A stretch of 64,000 nt of DNA from NCBI GenBank assembly GCA_025093555.1, contig JAIWNF010000031.1, positions 186,001-250,000 on the forward strand, written 5' to 3'. How positions within the stretch are numbered: the first letter of the stretch is position 1; each line of letters opens with the position of its first letter. Made by a program: the position numbers and the translations under genes. The stretch is from Circinella umbellata. Taxonomy: Eukaryota > Mucoromycota > Mucoromycetes > Mucorales > Lichtheimiaceae. The notes below the pieces were generated by a model that had not been told where the DNA came from, ran no database searches, and was given only the letters and a program-made list of their open reading frames with translations. Below, in pieces: positions 50,518 to 63,615 of the stretch.

Positions 50518-52307
50518 ATGACGACCAAAGAGGAAACCAAAAAGAGTACCGTTAATGCTAATGGTGTACCTCTTTTTAAATCTTCTTATACTAAACAAGA
50601 TGTCAAACTTGATAATGAAATTGTGTATGAATTTGGTGGACCCATTGGTGTATGCGCCATGATGACAGGTTTCCCAGCTCTCATGTATTATTTCTGGGTC
50701 TCTCTCGAGTTCCATCAAGGTAAACTCTATTATCCCGAGTCCTATACAATGGAAGGTTTATCCAACTTTTTCTGGAATGAATATATTGCCAAGATTGTCG
50801 AAGCAGGTTTACCCAACTTGACTGCCGCAAAGATTTATTTGGGTTATGCTTTATTGTCCTTTATTTTTGCCTGGATTATGCCTGGTCCTGTTGTTCAAGG
50901 TCTTCCAATTCCTTCTTTGAAGGGTAAAAGAGTAAGTTTGGATTTGAAAGTCAAAAAAAAAACAGAAAATTAATTAATTAATCAATAAATGTATTTTTTC
51001 ATAGTTGGATTATCTTTGCAATGGTCTTTATTCATGGTATGCCGTTCTTTTGATTTCTGCTGTTCTTCATTTCACTGGTATTTTCCGTCTTACTGAAATT
51101 ATTGATAACTTTGGTCCTATTATGAGTGTATGTAAAACAAAAATTCGAAAAACGGGGTGGGGGAAAAATTGGATGAAATGGGAAGGAAGGGGGGGAAATA
51201 AATAAATAATGATGTTATACTAAACTCAACACTACATAAATAGGTTGCTATCATTTGGGGTTTCGTCATGACCACTTTGGTTTGTATTAGTGGTTACGTT
51301 CAAGGTACCAATCATCGTATGTCTGGTAACTTCTTTTATGATTATTTCATGGGTGGACCTTTGAATCCTCGTATTGGACCTGTCGATTTAAAGATGTGGG
51401 CTGAAATTCGTGTTCCTTGGGTTGTTCTTTTCTACTGTTCTTTGTCATGTCTTGTCAAGCAATATGAATTGGATGGTCAAGTTACTGCTCCCGCTGCTTT
51501 CATGGTTCTTGCTCATTTCCTCTATGTCAATGCTTGTCAAAAGGGTGAAGAATGTATTCCTACTTCTTGGGATATCTTTTATGAAAAGGATGGTAAGTTA
51601 TGACTATTTAATTGATGAAAGAAGGAATTTAGTCAATTAATTTATTTTTCTGCTCTAAACAAAAGGTTTCATGCTTATCTTCTGGAACATGGCTGGTGTC
51701 CCATTCACTTATTGTTATGCTTCCATCTATCTCATGAAGTATCAACTTACCACCGGTAATGCCATCACTCACTCTCTTCCTTATACTATTGCTTTATACG
51801 TTGCTCTTTTGGGTGCTTATTGGGTCTTTGATACTGGTAACTCTCAAAAGAATCGTTTCCGTATGGAACAAAATGGTTCTTTCATTGTCCGTAAAACTTT
51901 CCCTCAACTTCCTTGGGGTCACATCAAGAATCCTTCTTATATCAAGACTGAACATGGTAACTTGTTGCTTACTTCTGGTTGGTGGGGTATTGTCCGTAAA
52001 CCTCATTATACTGCTGGTAAGTAAAATTAATATATGAATTGGGAAGAGAGGATTATTAAAAAGAGGTCAAACGATAACTAATTAATAATTATAATTATGA
52101 ATATGAATAGATTTAATTATGGCTGCTTCCTGGGGTTTGATTACTGGATTCGGTTCTTTCTTACCTTATTTCTACATTTGTTTCTTTGTTGTTGTCTTGA
52201 TTCATCGTGTTTCTCGTGATATGGAACGTTGTGCTAAGAAGTATGGCAAAGATTGGGAACGTTATTGTGAACGTGTTCCTTATATCTTTATTCCTTACGT
52301 CTTTTAA
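50518..52307 (+). CDS. ERG4: delta(24(24(1)))-sterol reductase (C-24(28) reductase)
   Basis: ER membrane enzyme of the last step of ergosterol synthesis: NADPH-dependent reduction of the side-chain C24(28) double bond. Five exons (50518-50931, 51005-51127, 51244-51592, 51666-52016, 52111-52307), 477 residues, close to yeast Erg4. ERG4/ERG24-family motifs: [12 protein letters not shown] near the start, [94 protein letters not shown], and the C-terminal [25 protein letters not shown] and [10 protein letters not shown]. The side-chain reductase (ERG4) wording fits better than ERG24. It converges on histone H4. Confidence 0.96.
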
Positions 52308-52808
52308 TTCTTTTTAATTTTTCTTTATTATCCTTTTTTAATATTTAACTCTTCTCTTTTGAGCAGGGGAAATGTGCAATAATATAAATTATATACATAC
52401 ATAATTTCCGCACAAAAAAAAAATTGCTTTTTAATTTACCATATTCACACATTTGTATTTCTTTTTTTAACTTTTCTTGAAATAACATAATTAATAATTC
52501 ATTTGACTTTTTTATAATCATGAGGTTACTTGTGTGTGTGTGTGTGTGTAAAGTGTATATATTTCTTAATCGCCCATCCAAGTCACCTAATTTCCATTAA
52601 TGCACCAACATTTTTTTTTTTTTTTTGGTATTCAAGTAGTATTGAATAACGTAAACTATTTTTTTTTTAATTATAAAAGAGAAATTGACTATATGATTAT
52701 CATATTTATGATATAAAAAAAAAGAGGTGTGTTTTTTTTGTTGTTTTTCTTTGTTATATGCAATTATGAAAGATAAGATGAGTAAGTAAAAGAAGGGGAG
52801 GAAGTTGT
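52308..52808. other. convergent intergenic ERG4/H4
   Basis: Two 3' flanks; a short (TG)n/(CA)n at about 52530-52548 and T/A runs. No gene seen. Confidence 0.6.
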
Positions 52809-53429
<621 letters not shown>

Positions 53430-53556
53430 TTTTGTATAATTCGAGTTTATAGAAAAAGGGAAGAAATAAAAGAAAAAGAAAAAAAAAAGCTTTTTTTAGT
53501 CACGCCCCCTCCCTTTTCTTCAGGTTCATTATCAGCTGCGTTTAAACAATTTTTTT

Positions 53557-53583
53557 TTGACGCGCTTTATGGAAAAGACGCGT
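53557..53583. promoter_or_regulatory. paired GACGCG motifs (MCB-like) upstream of H4
   Basis: TTGACGCGC and AAGACGCGT occur about 20 bp apart, 130-155 bp upstream of the split start codon. ACGCGT (53578-53583) is the core site of the MBF factor that drives G1/S genes in fungi, which fits a replication-dependent histone. Role inferred. Confidence 0.45.
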
Positions 53584-56500
53584 TTAAATATTTTTTTTTG
53601 TTGCATAAGTGGTTAAGATCATTTAAATCATTTTACAATTAAAGATCGCTTCTTCTTAATATTTACATAAATATTAAACAAATATCATTTAATTTATATA
53701 AATAAGAACTATAACTTTTTATATCTAGATATTTATAGGAATAAAATTATTATTATCATTGTTAATAACACTTAATATAAATGCACGTCTTCAAGTTACT
53801 GTCGTTGAATAAAATTTATTAAGTAAATTTCTCATAGGAAACCACTCTCCACCCCACCCCCTTTTTTTTTTCTTATGGTACAGGTTTATAAGCATTTTTT
53901 TTAAAGTATTGGTATCCATGACACAAATTTTGGAATTACTGGGAGGGTATTAAGATTTATATGCAAGATGGTGACAATTTTTAATAAGTAAATTTTATCG
54001 ATACAAGTAAGAAGTCTGCCCAAGTAAGTACTTATCCCAGATTATTATATATATAATGGAAGCTTGACATTTCTTTTTAATCAACCACCAACATTATGAC
54101 TATAAAATTTGTAAAATTTGTATAAGATCCTGATTGTTTAGAGAAGAGTATATTATACTAACTGTAGCTATAGATATTTATGTGTGACTACGTACCATTA
54201 TCATATTCATTAATTAATAATAATGGTATAAATACGTAATAGTTTCCATAGCAGAAAAATAACTTGAATTAAGCCCACTGTGCTGGATTAAGCAGAACCC
54301 CGTTATAAATATGAAAAAACAAAGTTCTTTGATCTTACGTATTTATTATTCTTTACGATTAAACGGCTATTGCTCCACCCTAGTATTGGTTGTATGGCTT
54401 ATCAATAGGATGACTCTTCTTATTGTTGTGTCTTATTTATCTCATCGCTTAAATCAATCCCTCTAGTACATATACAAGAGCATATTCATTATATTAAACA
54501 TGGTTTTATCCTACCTTCCTTTAATAATAAGTAATATACACCGATCGAAGTTAAACATAACAATGCCGGTTGCTTTTCTATTATACTATATCAAACAGAT
54601 TATACCGATAAGTCTCATATATCACTATTGCTCATATACCAATAATGATACGTAAGAATAATAAGAATATAAAACAATATCATGTATCAAACATATTAGA
54701 AATAAAACAACAAGTGATCCCATCATCATAGGATATTAGGGAAGTTATATACTAAAGAATATAAATATAGACTTGAAATTAAATATCTTTTTATCTGTGA
54801 TTTTTATTCATACGTATAATAAAAAACTTAACCGATTCTCATAAGACTCATTTCTTTAATTTCTTTGCCTTATTTTATCTATATTTCCTATTCATACGAC
54901 ATGAATTACAGTATAATTATAGTTCCTGTCTCTCGACTAATTATTATATTACTCACAACATAGTTAAAATATATGTAAAGCACCTGATCCATTGATACAG
55001 AACTTGTACTGGCTTTATATTAGATCAGCAATTGATGAGTATAAATAAATAGACTTACTATATCAAAATAACGTCCAGTTAATTTTTATTAACCAACCTT
55101 ACATATTAAGCTATTATCAATTTTTTGAAGTCTTTATCTCTTGTTTTGATATCTTTGATACAATAGTCATCACTCATATTCTTAAAGTCAATAAATTCTC
55201 TTGGAAACTATAATTAGGAATAAAGTACGTATGGTCATTATTTTTATACAAGACAGTGAATTTACCACTTTGACTTATTGATTGAAGATCATTGTAAAAT
55301 GAATATTTTAATATTATAGCAGCAAACTCAGCTAGAACTGGGAAATAATACCGGGATAGACATTAGATAGATATAAGACAGTTGGTACAAAATATGTTTT
55401 CTTGAGTATGTCATCAGAAATAAAGTCTTACTTATATGTTTGCCGAACTAAATAAAAGAACAATAGAATCAAGTATACAAAATCACGTATGTTGACTTGT
55501 ATCTTTTTATTCTCTATATGTTGCTGAAAAAAAAACATTGGTGTAACTGCCGAGTGTTTGAGAGGGTCCGTGCTTTCTTCGGAGTCGGCTGTGAAACAAT
55601 GGGAGGAAAAGTTACAACTTTTGACTACCAAAACAAAAAGTACTCCTTTATCGTTTTCTTTAAAATCACCTTCCTTCTTTTCGAGTTTTCCTATGACATG
55701 ACTGGTATTTACTGATTTTAAAACCAACTTTTTTCTTTTCTTTATTTAGTGTTGCATCCTTTTTCAATCTTTTTTCCTCGGTCACTTCAAAATGTGAGGA
55801 AATACTCCAGTGGTTGGGTTAGTTTATTTTGCAAGTTTTGTTTCCACCCCACTATAAAAAACAAAAGGAATTATTGTAGTAACAATTTATTTTTGTCACA
55901 TGACCCAAAAATTTATATTAAGTGTTGCTTTAAAAAAAGATTCCTGCACGCTTATTATTATTTTTGCTCATGCAACTATTGAAATACGTTATTATATATA
56001 CGTATATATATCTGTCCGTTACAGATTTTGTTTTTTAGCTGGCTCTACCTTGTGAATTCATACTGTTACGTTTTGATGATTTGGGGTATTTTATAATGGT
56101 TGGCGATATTATTGGGTTAGCCAAAAAGATTAGACTTAAAAGTTGTTGAGTAAAGTAAATTTCGGGATTGAAGATCCAATTTTCGCTCAAAAGGAAGAAA
56201 GAGCCTAAGACTTATAATTTTATAAGAGAAAAGTAATGAATATGGGAGCTTATTTTGGACTTATTAAATGCCAAACCACAAAAGAGAAAATTTCACTTGG
56301 AAATATGAGTTGGATTAATTATATAAAAAGTGGATATAAAAGTATTTTATTATGAAAAAAAAAATGTAAAGATAAAAAGCTACGCAAGGTAAAAGTATTT
56401 GATCAATTCGATCCTATTTATACTATTTACTATAATGTTTAATAATATTAATAACTATAAAAACTATTTAATACTATTGCATACTGAATTTTGTTCATAT

Positions 56501-57143
56501 AACAATAGAAGATAAATATGGGAGGAGGGTTTTTTTTTTGTGGACGCAACAATATCAAAATTGCTTCATATTAAAAGCTTTTTCTTCCCCTTGACGACCA
56601 GGATATTACATAGGCTTCTTAATAACGCGTTATATATTTCTATGGTTGCGTGCAATATTGCTTATTGTTGCAGGAACCTTATTTGGTTTTATGTAAAGTC
56701 GACTTCAATTGTACGTATATTATTATAGTTTGTTTAATATGGTATAATAAGAGAAGTAACAGCCGGGACTAACATACACGTGAATAATGTTTTTCCGAAA
56801 CTTGCATCCATTGAAGTACATAATCGTTTTTTGTTGATGATCATTGATAACTGGTTAATATTGGTAAACACTGTTTCAGGAGGAAGACAGGTCATGTTTT
56901 TTATCCTCGTGGACGTATCATACTGTGCTTTTTCACGATTGTGATGAGGAATGAACTCGACATTATTATTTTTTTGTTTGCTAAAACTGGGTTCATTAGA
57001 TGCATCTGCATATTGATTGTCGGTTGTCGTTCGGAAGACAATAAAAAAGATGGAGCAAAAATGATAAAGGCTGTGTAATAGAAAAAAAGGTTCTTCAAAA
57101 GCTGTGTTGTGTGGCGCATGATGCCTAAAATAGAATAAACATC

Positions 57144-57290
57144 TTACCGGTAACAATCTAATTGTTTTGAGATTGTTACCGGTAACAAATTGACGGTGTT
57201 TTAAAACATTTTGTTACCGGTGACATTCTCCCAATAAATAGCATGTTACCGGTAACAGTTAATTGAAACACGTTGTTACCTACCGGTAAC
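57144..57290. repeat. cluster of GTTACCGGTAAC palindromes
   Basis: Five copies in 147 bp: TTACCGGTAAC (57144), GTTACCGGTAAC (57175 and 57245), GTTACCGGTGAC (57213) and GTTACCTACCGGTAAC (57275, with a 4-bp insert). Spacing is about 20-38 bp. Copies 1 and 2 also sit in a larger inverted repeat with ACAATCT/AGATTGT arms. No gene overlaps the cluster. Confidence 0.9.
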
Positions 57291-57781
57291 CTTTTACTTT
57301 CTCGAATTTAATAATATAAGTAGTCTGATTAAACATTAAAAACAATTCTTTCTTTACTAAAAATCATTTTACATGTCTACAAAAAACGTCTTCATTCATA
57401 TCACCAATAAAAGAACAATCTTTTTTGTTTTTCTGTGTCAATATTAAATGTCAATATACCACCATAAGCGTGGTAGCTAAAGTATTCCAACCAAAAAACA
57501 TTGTTGGTCAATATTTTTGTAATTAAAATTAGAGAAAATACCATGAGTGAGCATATCAGTTGATCGGATTCGATTGACCAAAGTTTAATATGTTTATCTC
57601 TTTGCTTTCTCATACAATCTGTCTCTTATCACTTATTAATTTTTAACATTTTGGCAAACGTGGATAATTAATTCAGGTAATGTAAATAATGTACGGTCAT
57701 AGAATAGTATACACATTATTATATATACGTACACACTAATTGTATAGTAATTTCAACTTTTGTATACATTGTATATACGTA

Positions 57782-58525
57782 CAGAGGATCCCCGTTAATT
57801 TCATATCCGTTAATTTTCACACCTCAGTAACTTCACAAAAAATGAAGGAAAGGTAAAACTAACATAACATCCCCCTTAATTTCACTTCCACAGCACTTGG
57901 CGGCATTGAATCCTTAACGGGTATGTAAATCAAAAAAAAAAAAAAAGGATTGTAATTAAATTAGTATACAGGATGGGTTACTTTTTTTATTACGTCATTT
58001 GCATGTTTTTTCTGAAGAGTTTATTCAATGTTTATTCTCTTCTTGTTTTTCTCGCTTCAAGTCTTTGCATATAGTACTAATATCAGGTCATGGTTCGTGG
58101 GTCAAGTTTTTTTTTTCTCAGTCAGAATACTATACTGTTCAGCTGTCAAGCCAACGTTAGATTCGGTTACTGTTATTTTGTTTTGGTATATATAAAACAA
58201 AAATATAGAAAGATGAAATGTAATAATATAAAAATAAATTATCTCGGCACTATATAACTTTTTTTCAAAAGAAAAAAACGTGTTATAGACGTGCTCAAAT
58301 AAAAAAAAGAAATAGTTACAAAAATGTATCAAGAACAATCGTATAAAAATAATTTATTAATCAACACGTATTTTGATACAATAAAAGATATACAGTAGTG
58401 AGCTAAAGTATTCAATATATGCACATTCTTGGAGAAAAATTTCATAGTATCCGTTAATTTTCACACCCCTTTATTTTCACAAAAAAAATGGAAAATGGCT
58501 CTATGAAATTAACGGGGATCCTCTG
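57782..58525. mobile_element. pogo-like MITE, 744 bp
   Basis: Left end CAGAGGATCCCCGTTAATTT and the right end is its reverse complement, the match continuing to CAT (23 bp); flanked by TA on both sides (57780-57781, 58526-58527). Just inside both ends the motif CCGTTAATTTTCACACC recurs. CAG-starting tips with CCCCGTTAA and TA targets resemble the pogo/Fot1 branch of Tc1/mariner. No transposase frame. Confidence 0.85.
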
Positions 58526-58527
58526 TA

Positions 58528-60096
58528 TATCATCTAGTTTATATGGACCAACGATCGGCCCAAATGATGATCGGCCCAGTGGATCGACATCGGAATCGAA
58601 TCTTGTTTTCTGTTTCTTTTGTTAATATGAGAGACACCTATACATGACTAAGCAATATATATAATAGTATTAGTCAACAAATCTAGACCACTAGAATTCC
58701 TACGTATTTATTTATTTATTTTTACACCCCCTCTTTTTCAGCGAGTTCCATCACCATCACGAACACATACAATAGTATGGAAATATATTAATAAATAAAA
58801 ATATAACGATAATTACCAATAATGGGACTTTCATCAGTGGGAATAGCGTTCGTTGCTGTTTCTATGAGGATGCGTTACAATATAAATAACAAAAGAGGCT
58901 GGTTCCGAGAATATCTTGATGAAACAACCTATGTATCAAATGCCAATAGATTAGATTTATATTTGAGTTTCTTAGCATCACAAAGTCTTTGAAGAACACC
59001 CCAGTCATTCTTTCATATTTGGTACGAGTAATTATTCACTTCTACTTACATCATGTTGTTTGATTATTTATCGCAATGGGAATAGTAGCGCTTAATCTAA
59101 ATAGTCCAAAAAAAAAGAGCTGGTTGTTTATTAGTGTAACGTTTTGGTGCATAAATATGATTTTTGCAGGAAAAAATAAATAAATTACCCAATTGCTAGT
59201 ACATACTGTTAGACCAGTAATATATAATGTTTCGATACTTTCGGGCAATGAAGATAGCTAACATGGTCGCTATACACTATTAATATGGCGCGTTTTTACT
59301 TCGTAGTATATAAAATATTAAATCGATATTAAGTGATAAATACTAATAATCTCTTTAAAATCTGATTTGTTTTCCCATAACTACACCCTTTTTTCTTCGA
59401 AAGATAATAAAACTAAATACATGCATTCTTTCATTATCAGGAAAGATCCCACCTGATTGCTTTTTAATCCTGGTCACGTGTGCATGTGCATAAAATTAAG
59501 AGCTGAAGAGACAGCGGCTGTTACTTTTTTCAACTCTTGTTTACATACCTACAATGAAAATAAAGTACTTTTTCGGGTACTAGTTATAATGCGATTAATG
59601 GCGTGCTTCGAATCTCTTTTTCATTGTGATACAAAACCTTCATCCGCCTTAACTGGTCTTGTTGATTATGTTATCATATAATACCCTCTTTTCATACCCT
59701 ACTTTCTTTTCATCAAGATCTAATAAACTTTTGTCACAAGATGTTTTATATATGATTGTACGAGCGTGAAAGTAGCGGGTTATTCGATTTAATTTTCTTT
59801 TATTTTTGCACTACTAGCGTGATATATATATATTATGATCATGATAACACTTTTAAATTTAATAAACCAGATATCTTATTTAAACAATCCATTTATCAAA
59901 ACATGAAATAGTTAGTGAGAGATATACAAAGAGGTTTTTTATGGTTATTAAAGAATGAATTCGACCTGGTGAAAATAATATGCAAATCCTAAATAAGTAA
60001 AACTTTCGAGCTGCATTTAAACTTTTTTTTTTATTCACTGTTACTCTTTTAGTTTTTTTCCCTTTCCTCCACTCTTCAGACTTATATAACAAAAGC
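58528..60096. other. intergenic, MITE to GPN2
   Basis: AT-rich with a small GC-richer patch next to the MITE (about 58551-58600) holding GATCGGCCCA twice. No supported gene. The GPN2 promoter should lie in the last few hundred bases. Confidence 0.5.
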
Positions 60097-61579
60097 ATGC
60101 CATTCGGACAGGTAACAGAATTCAGACTTGTACTGTTTATAGAAATAATAATTGTTTATTTTCTTTACTCATTGAATAATATTTAATTCTTTTTTTTTAA
60201 AAAAAAACTTAGATCATTGTAGGTCCACCAGGATCTGGTAAAACAACTTACTGTTGGGGTGCTTACCAATACCTGACAGCCATTGGCAGGTTTGTCTCTT
60301 TTCAAATATATATATACACAGATCTTAAAAGGTTGTTTATTTTCTTACTAAATTATTATTCATAACTTATAATAGAAAAGTAGCAATTGTTAATCTTGAT
60401 CCAGCAAACGACACTATACCCTATCCATGTCAAATCAATATTGCTGATCTTATTACTTTGGATGATACAATGAGCGAATTAAGTCTTGGACCTAACGGGG
60501 GTATTATGTTTTGTCTTGAATACTTGTTAGAAAATCTTGATTGGTTAACGGAAAGACTCGAAAAACTTCAAGGTATATTTAATTTATAAAAAAAAAAAAA
60601 TTGATTACGTATTTTACTATTCTTATGTGAAACATGCTGTCATAGTAATATGATTCTAGATGACAGGATAAAAACTCAACATGGACTGATCTAATTTTCT
60701 TTTTCCTGTCTATATCATGTTCAATAGATCATTATATATTGTTTGATTTTCCAGGTCAAGTTGAATTATTCACACATCACACTGCAGTTAAAGATATTCT
60801 TGGCAAGTTGGAAAAGATGGATTATAGGGTAAATTAGATAATGATTATTATTATTGAATCAGGGTGTATGGAAAATGAAGGGAAGATAAGATTATGATAT
60901 AGAGATAAAAAAAAATACTGATATTACCATATATATATATAGCTTGTAGCAGTACATTTAGTGGATGCACATTATTGTACAGATCCATCTAAATTCATTT
61001 CAGTGTTATTATTATCACTCAAAACCATGATTCAACTCGAATTACCTCATGTCAATGTTCTTTCAAAAATCGATCTCATTGAATCCTATGGCAAACTACG
61101 TAAGTTTTCTTGGTTGGGTTGGATTTTTTTTTTCTATATAAAAACATAATAGTGACGAAGGAAATAGTAAATAAGGAAAACGAGTCATGTCTCAATTCTT
61201 AACGTCTTTGTCTTTTTTTATGTTCTTATCACTTTTAGGGTTCAATTTGGACTTTTACACGGATGTGATGGATCTTTCTTATCTATTGGACTCTTTAAAT
61301 GAAGATGCATTTGGATCTAAATTTAAAAAATTGAATGAGGCATTGTGTGAATTAATTGAAGATTTTTCACTCGTTGGATTCTATACTTTGTGTGTTGAAG
61401 ATAAAGATTCAATGACTAAATTACAACAAGTTATTGACAAGGCAGGTGGATTTGTATTTGGAGGGCTGACAGAAGGAAATCAATCTATTATGTTATCTGC
61501 AATGAAATCTGGTTATCATGAAGATGTAAGAGATATTCAAGAGAGATGGATGGAAGAACCTGATGACACTATAATCTAA
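60097..61579 (+). CDS. GPN2: GPN-loop GTPase 2
   Basis: Small GTPase needed, with GPN1 and GPN3, for assembly and nuclear import of RNA polymerases. Six exons (60097-60111, 60213-60289, 60376-60572, 60728-60828, 60943-61099, 61239-61579), 295 residues. The first exon encodes only MPFGQ. Then GPPGSGKTT (residues 9-17, P-loop), NLDPAND (38-44), the family-defining Gly-Pro-Asn at 69-71 in [18 protein letters not shown] (switch II area) and LSKIDL (guanine specificity). The [11 protein letters not shown] start and C-terminal [12 protein letters not shown] fit GPN2 better than GPN1 or GPN3. The short first exon rests on the conserved MPFGQ start. Confidence 0.95.
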
Positions 61580-62214
61580 TGTAATAAAAAAAAAATAAAA
61601 AAAAGAAGTAAGAGCAAAATTCAAATGTAGATAGATTCAAACAAAAAAAAAATTCAAAATTCATTTCATTTTATGATGTTTTCTTACGTCATAAACATAA
61701 TTGTAAATATAATAAATATCAAATGGTTCTTCTTTCCACCTTCAATTTTTTATATATCTTAGAATGTTTGTGTTATTGTAATAATCCAAAACATGTAGCA
61801 CAGGATAATAAAAATCATCAACAACAGCTTTATACTAGTAGTAGTAAATATAGAGTAAGAACAGTTTCAGTATTTTATAGGCGGATACATTATCAAAACA
61901 TTTACGTATGGGCAATTTCTCGAGAATCATAAATGTGAGAAAGGGGTGATAATGCTTAATAAGAAGCAAAACTGTGTCTTGTATCAAGATAATAGTGTAC
62001 GAGGATAGTATAAAGGTTAATAAAATAATCAAACATGAACGAGAAATACCATAGAATATCACCATGACAACATGGAGAATTATCGATCTGTTTAATTGCT
62101 CAAACATCCTGTGTTTGGTCACTAGGGGAAATACAGGTTTTTTGTCCCCTTCAATATATGTGGCACAGGGCAATGCTCTGTTAGATATATTTTTCTTTCT
62201 TTTTTTGGCAGCAA
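61580..62214. other. intergenic, GPN2 to unknown conserved gene
   Basis: GPN2 3' flank and upstream region of the next gene. A pyrimidine run ending TTTTTTGGCAG (about 62190-62211) just before the chosen start looks like a splice acceptor, so an untranslated or coding 5' exon may exist here. Confidence 0.5.
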
Positions 62215-63615
62215 ATGCAACACAATAAGCGGTTTTTTCCATCTACCTTTATCAATCCATTTCTTTATCCAATGAAGAAAACGAAAGTAGCATCCTGGCT
62301 CCCTGAACTGTTACAAAAAAAGTAAGAAGAAGAGTCATGGCGTGATCTTCGTACAGCTTTATTGATGACACATGAAGAATACGTTGATACGCTGATGATG
62401 GCGACAACGATGGCAAACAATGACAACAACAGGAATTATAATGAGCAACTTGATGAATTACGCGATCAAATCTCAATAACTGATCCTAATATAATGGGAC
62501 CTATTGATCGCCCTTTTTATTTAGGAATGGCACGTACGATTACATATTGTTTTGGCATAACAAGCTACCACCCAATCTCGTTAGTAATCCTATAAACCTT
62601 CTTACTGTCACAAACAAAGAAAGGTAAATATTACAGTGTTCTTTTACAAACAAACAAACAAAAAAGGGGAAAGGGGACTGGTAGACTGGTATGTGTATTT
62701 AGCGGTTTTCATAAATACTGAATTTATCTTTCAAGGTTGAATATGATGCAAGAACGGTTGAATTATTTTGAACATCCCAAAGATGGCCCCGAACAGTTTC
62801 TTTTTAACGTAGGATGTATTTCTGTATACACCGTATTAAATGTATAGCGACACATATTAAAAGTAATTTTATTTTGTTTATCAGATTCTTGCTCGAGAAG
62901 ATTGGAGAATTTTCCTACATATTCGAACAACTACAGGAGGAAATGTATTTAACGCAATGCCACCTAGTTTATCTGAATGTATTGAAGCATTCGCACAGGT
63001 ATATGAAAAACCAAATGCTAAACCACGCCGTTATGGGCAGCCATATCAATTATCAGTAGGGGCAAAAGCCTTAAGTAAACATTGGCATCGGGACCGTGAA
63101 GAACTATTTTGGGGAATATGTACAGGAAGTAAAGTATAAAGTATACCTTTTTTTTTCTTTATTCTGATTTATGAGAATTTTTACCACTTAGCTGAAGAAC
63201 CAGGAGTCGTTTTTTTTTTTTTTTTGCATGAAAACAAAAAGAAGATTTACTAATTCGTTCTTCTCTTATCACAATAATGTACGATTTAATAGCGGAAAAA
63301 AAGAAAAATGAACATGCAAATCAGATATTAATCAAAATATTGGATGATCCAGTGTGGATTAATCTACATTCTTTACCAGTATGTTTTTTTTTGAAGAGTA
63401 GAAGATTTGGTGGTCAACGAAATAAGATATCATTTTAACTTGGCAGAACTGTCTATTGGTATTAATGTTAGCATGATCGAATTGTATATGAAATTCGTCA
63501 AAATCAAGGTTATGGTGTCCGATGGACAGTGGATGAAAAAGGAGCTTCCTGGCATTTTCGAGGGTTTTTGGAACCACAAATGGAGGATGGACATGCATCA
63601 AAATGGGTTCATTAA
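62215..63615 (+). CDS. conserved protein of unknown function, six exons
   Basis: Exons 62215-62321, 62525-62623, 62736-62808, 62885-63128, 63293-63378, 63472-63615; 250 residues with every phase agreeing. Segments include NPFLYPMKKTKVASWLPELL, YDYILFWHNKLPPNL, NPINLLTVTNKERL, YFEHPKDGPEQFLFN, LAREDWRIFLHIRTT, KPRRYGQPYQLSVG, HWHRDREELFWGICTG, DDPVWINLHSLPHDR, IRQNQGYGVRW and FRGFLEPQMEDGHASKWVH at the C-terminus. The density of Trp, His and Gly-Tyr motifs suggests a folded, conserved protein; I do not recognise the family. Intron 5 has a TTTACTAATTC branch site. Intron 1 (203 nt) is unusually long and contains an open frame (MTHEEYVDTL...), which could instead be alternative coding. An upstream exon is possible. 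Confidence 0.7.

Larger units (their letters stand above)
53430..57781. other. gene-poor region upstream of H4
   Basis: More than 4 kb with no supported gene. It begins with the H4 leader and promoter. A segment around 55500-55990 has slightly higher GC and an intron-like stretch (GTATTTACTGAT to TTTATTTAG, about 55704-55749) but no coherent protein. A 140-codon minus frame (56734-57156) has its first ATG late. The palindrome cluster at 57144-57290 is listed separately. Confidence 0.5.

Noticed and set aside
56734..57156. 140-codon minus frame in the gene-poor region
   Set aside because: Its first ATG comes late, leaving about 50 codons; the upstream part runs into the palindrome cluster. 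No domain seen.
62336..62577. MTHEEYVDTL frame considered as an exon of the last gene
   Set aside because: It cannot be spliced in frame: there is no GT donor in its second half, and the GTAAGA donor at 62322 pairs with the TTTATTTAG acceptor at 62524 to give a phase-perfect join that skips it. Kept as a note under the gene.
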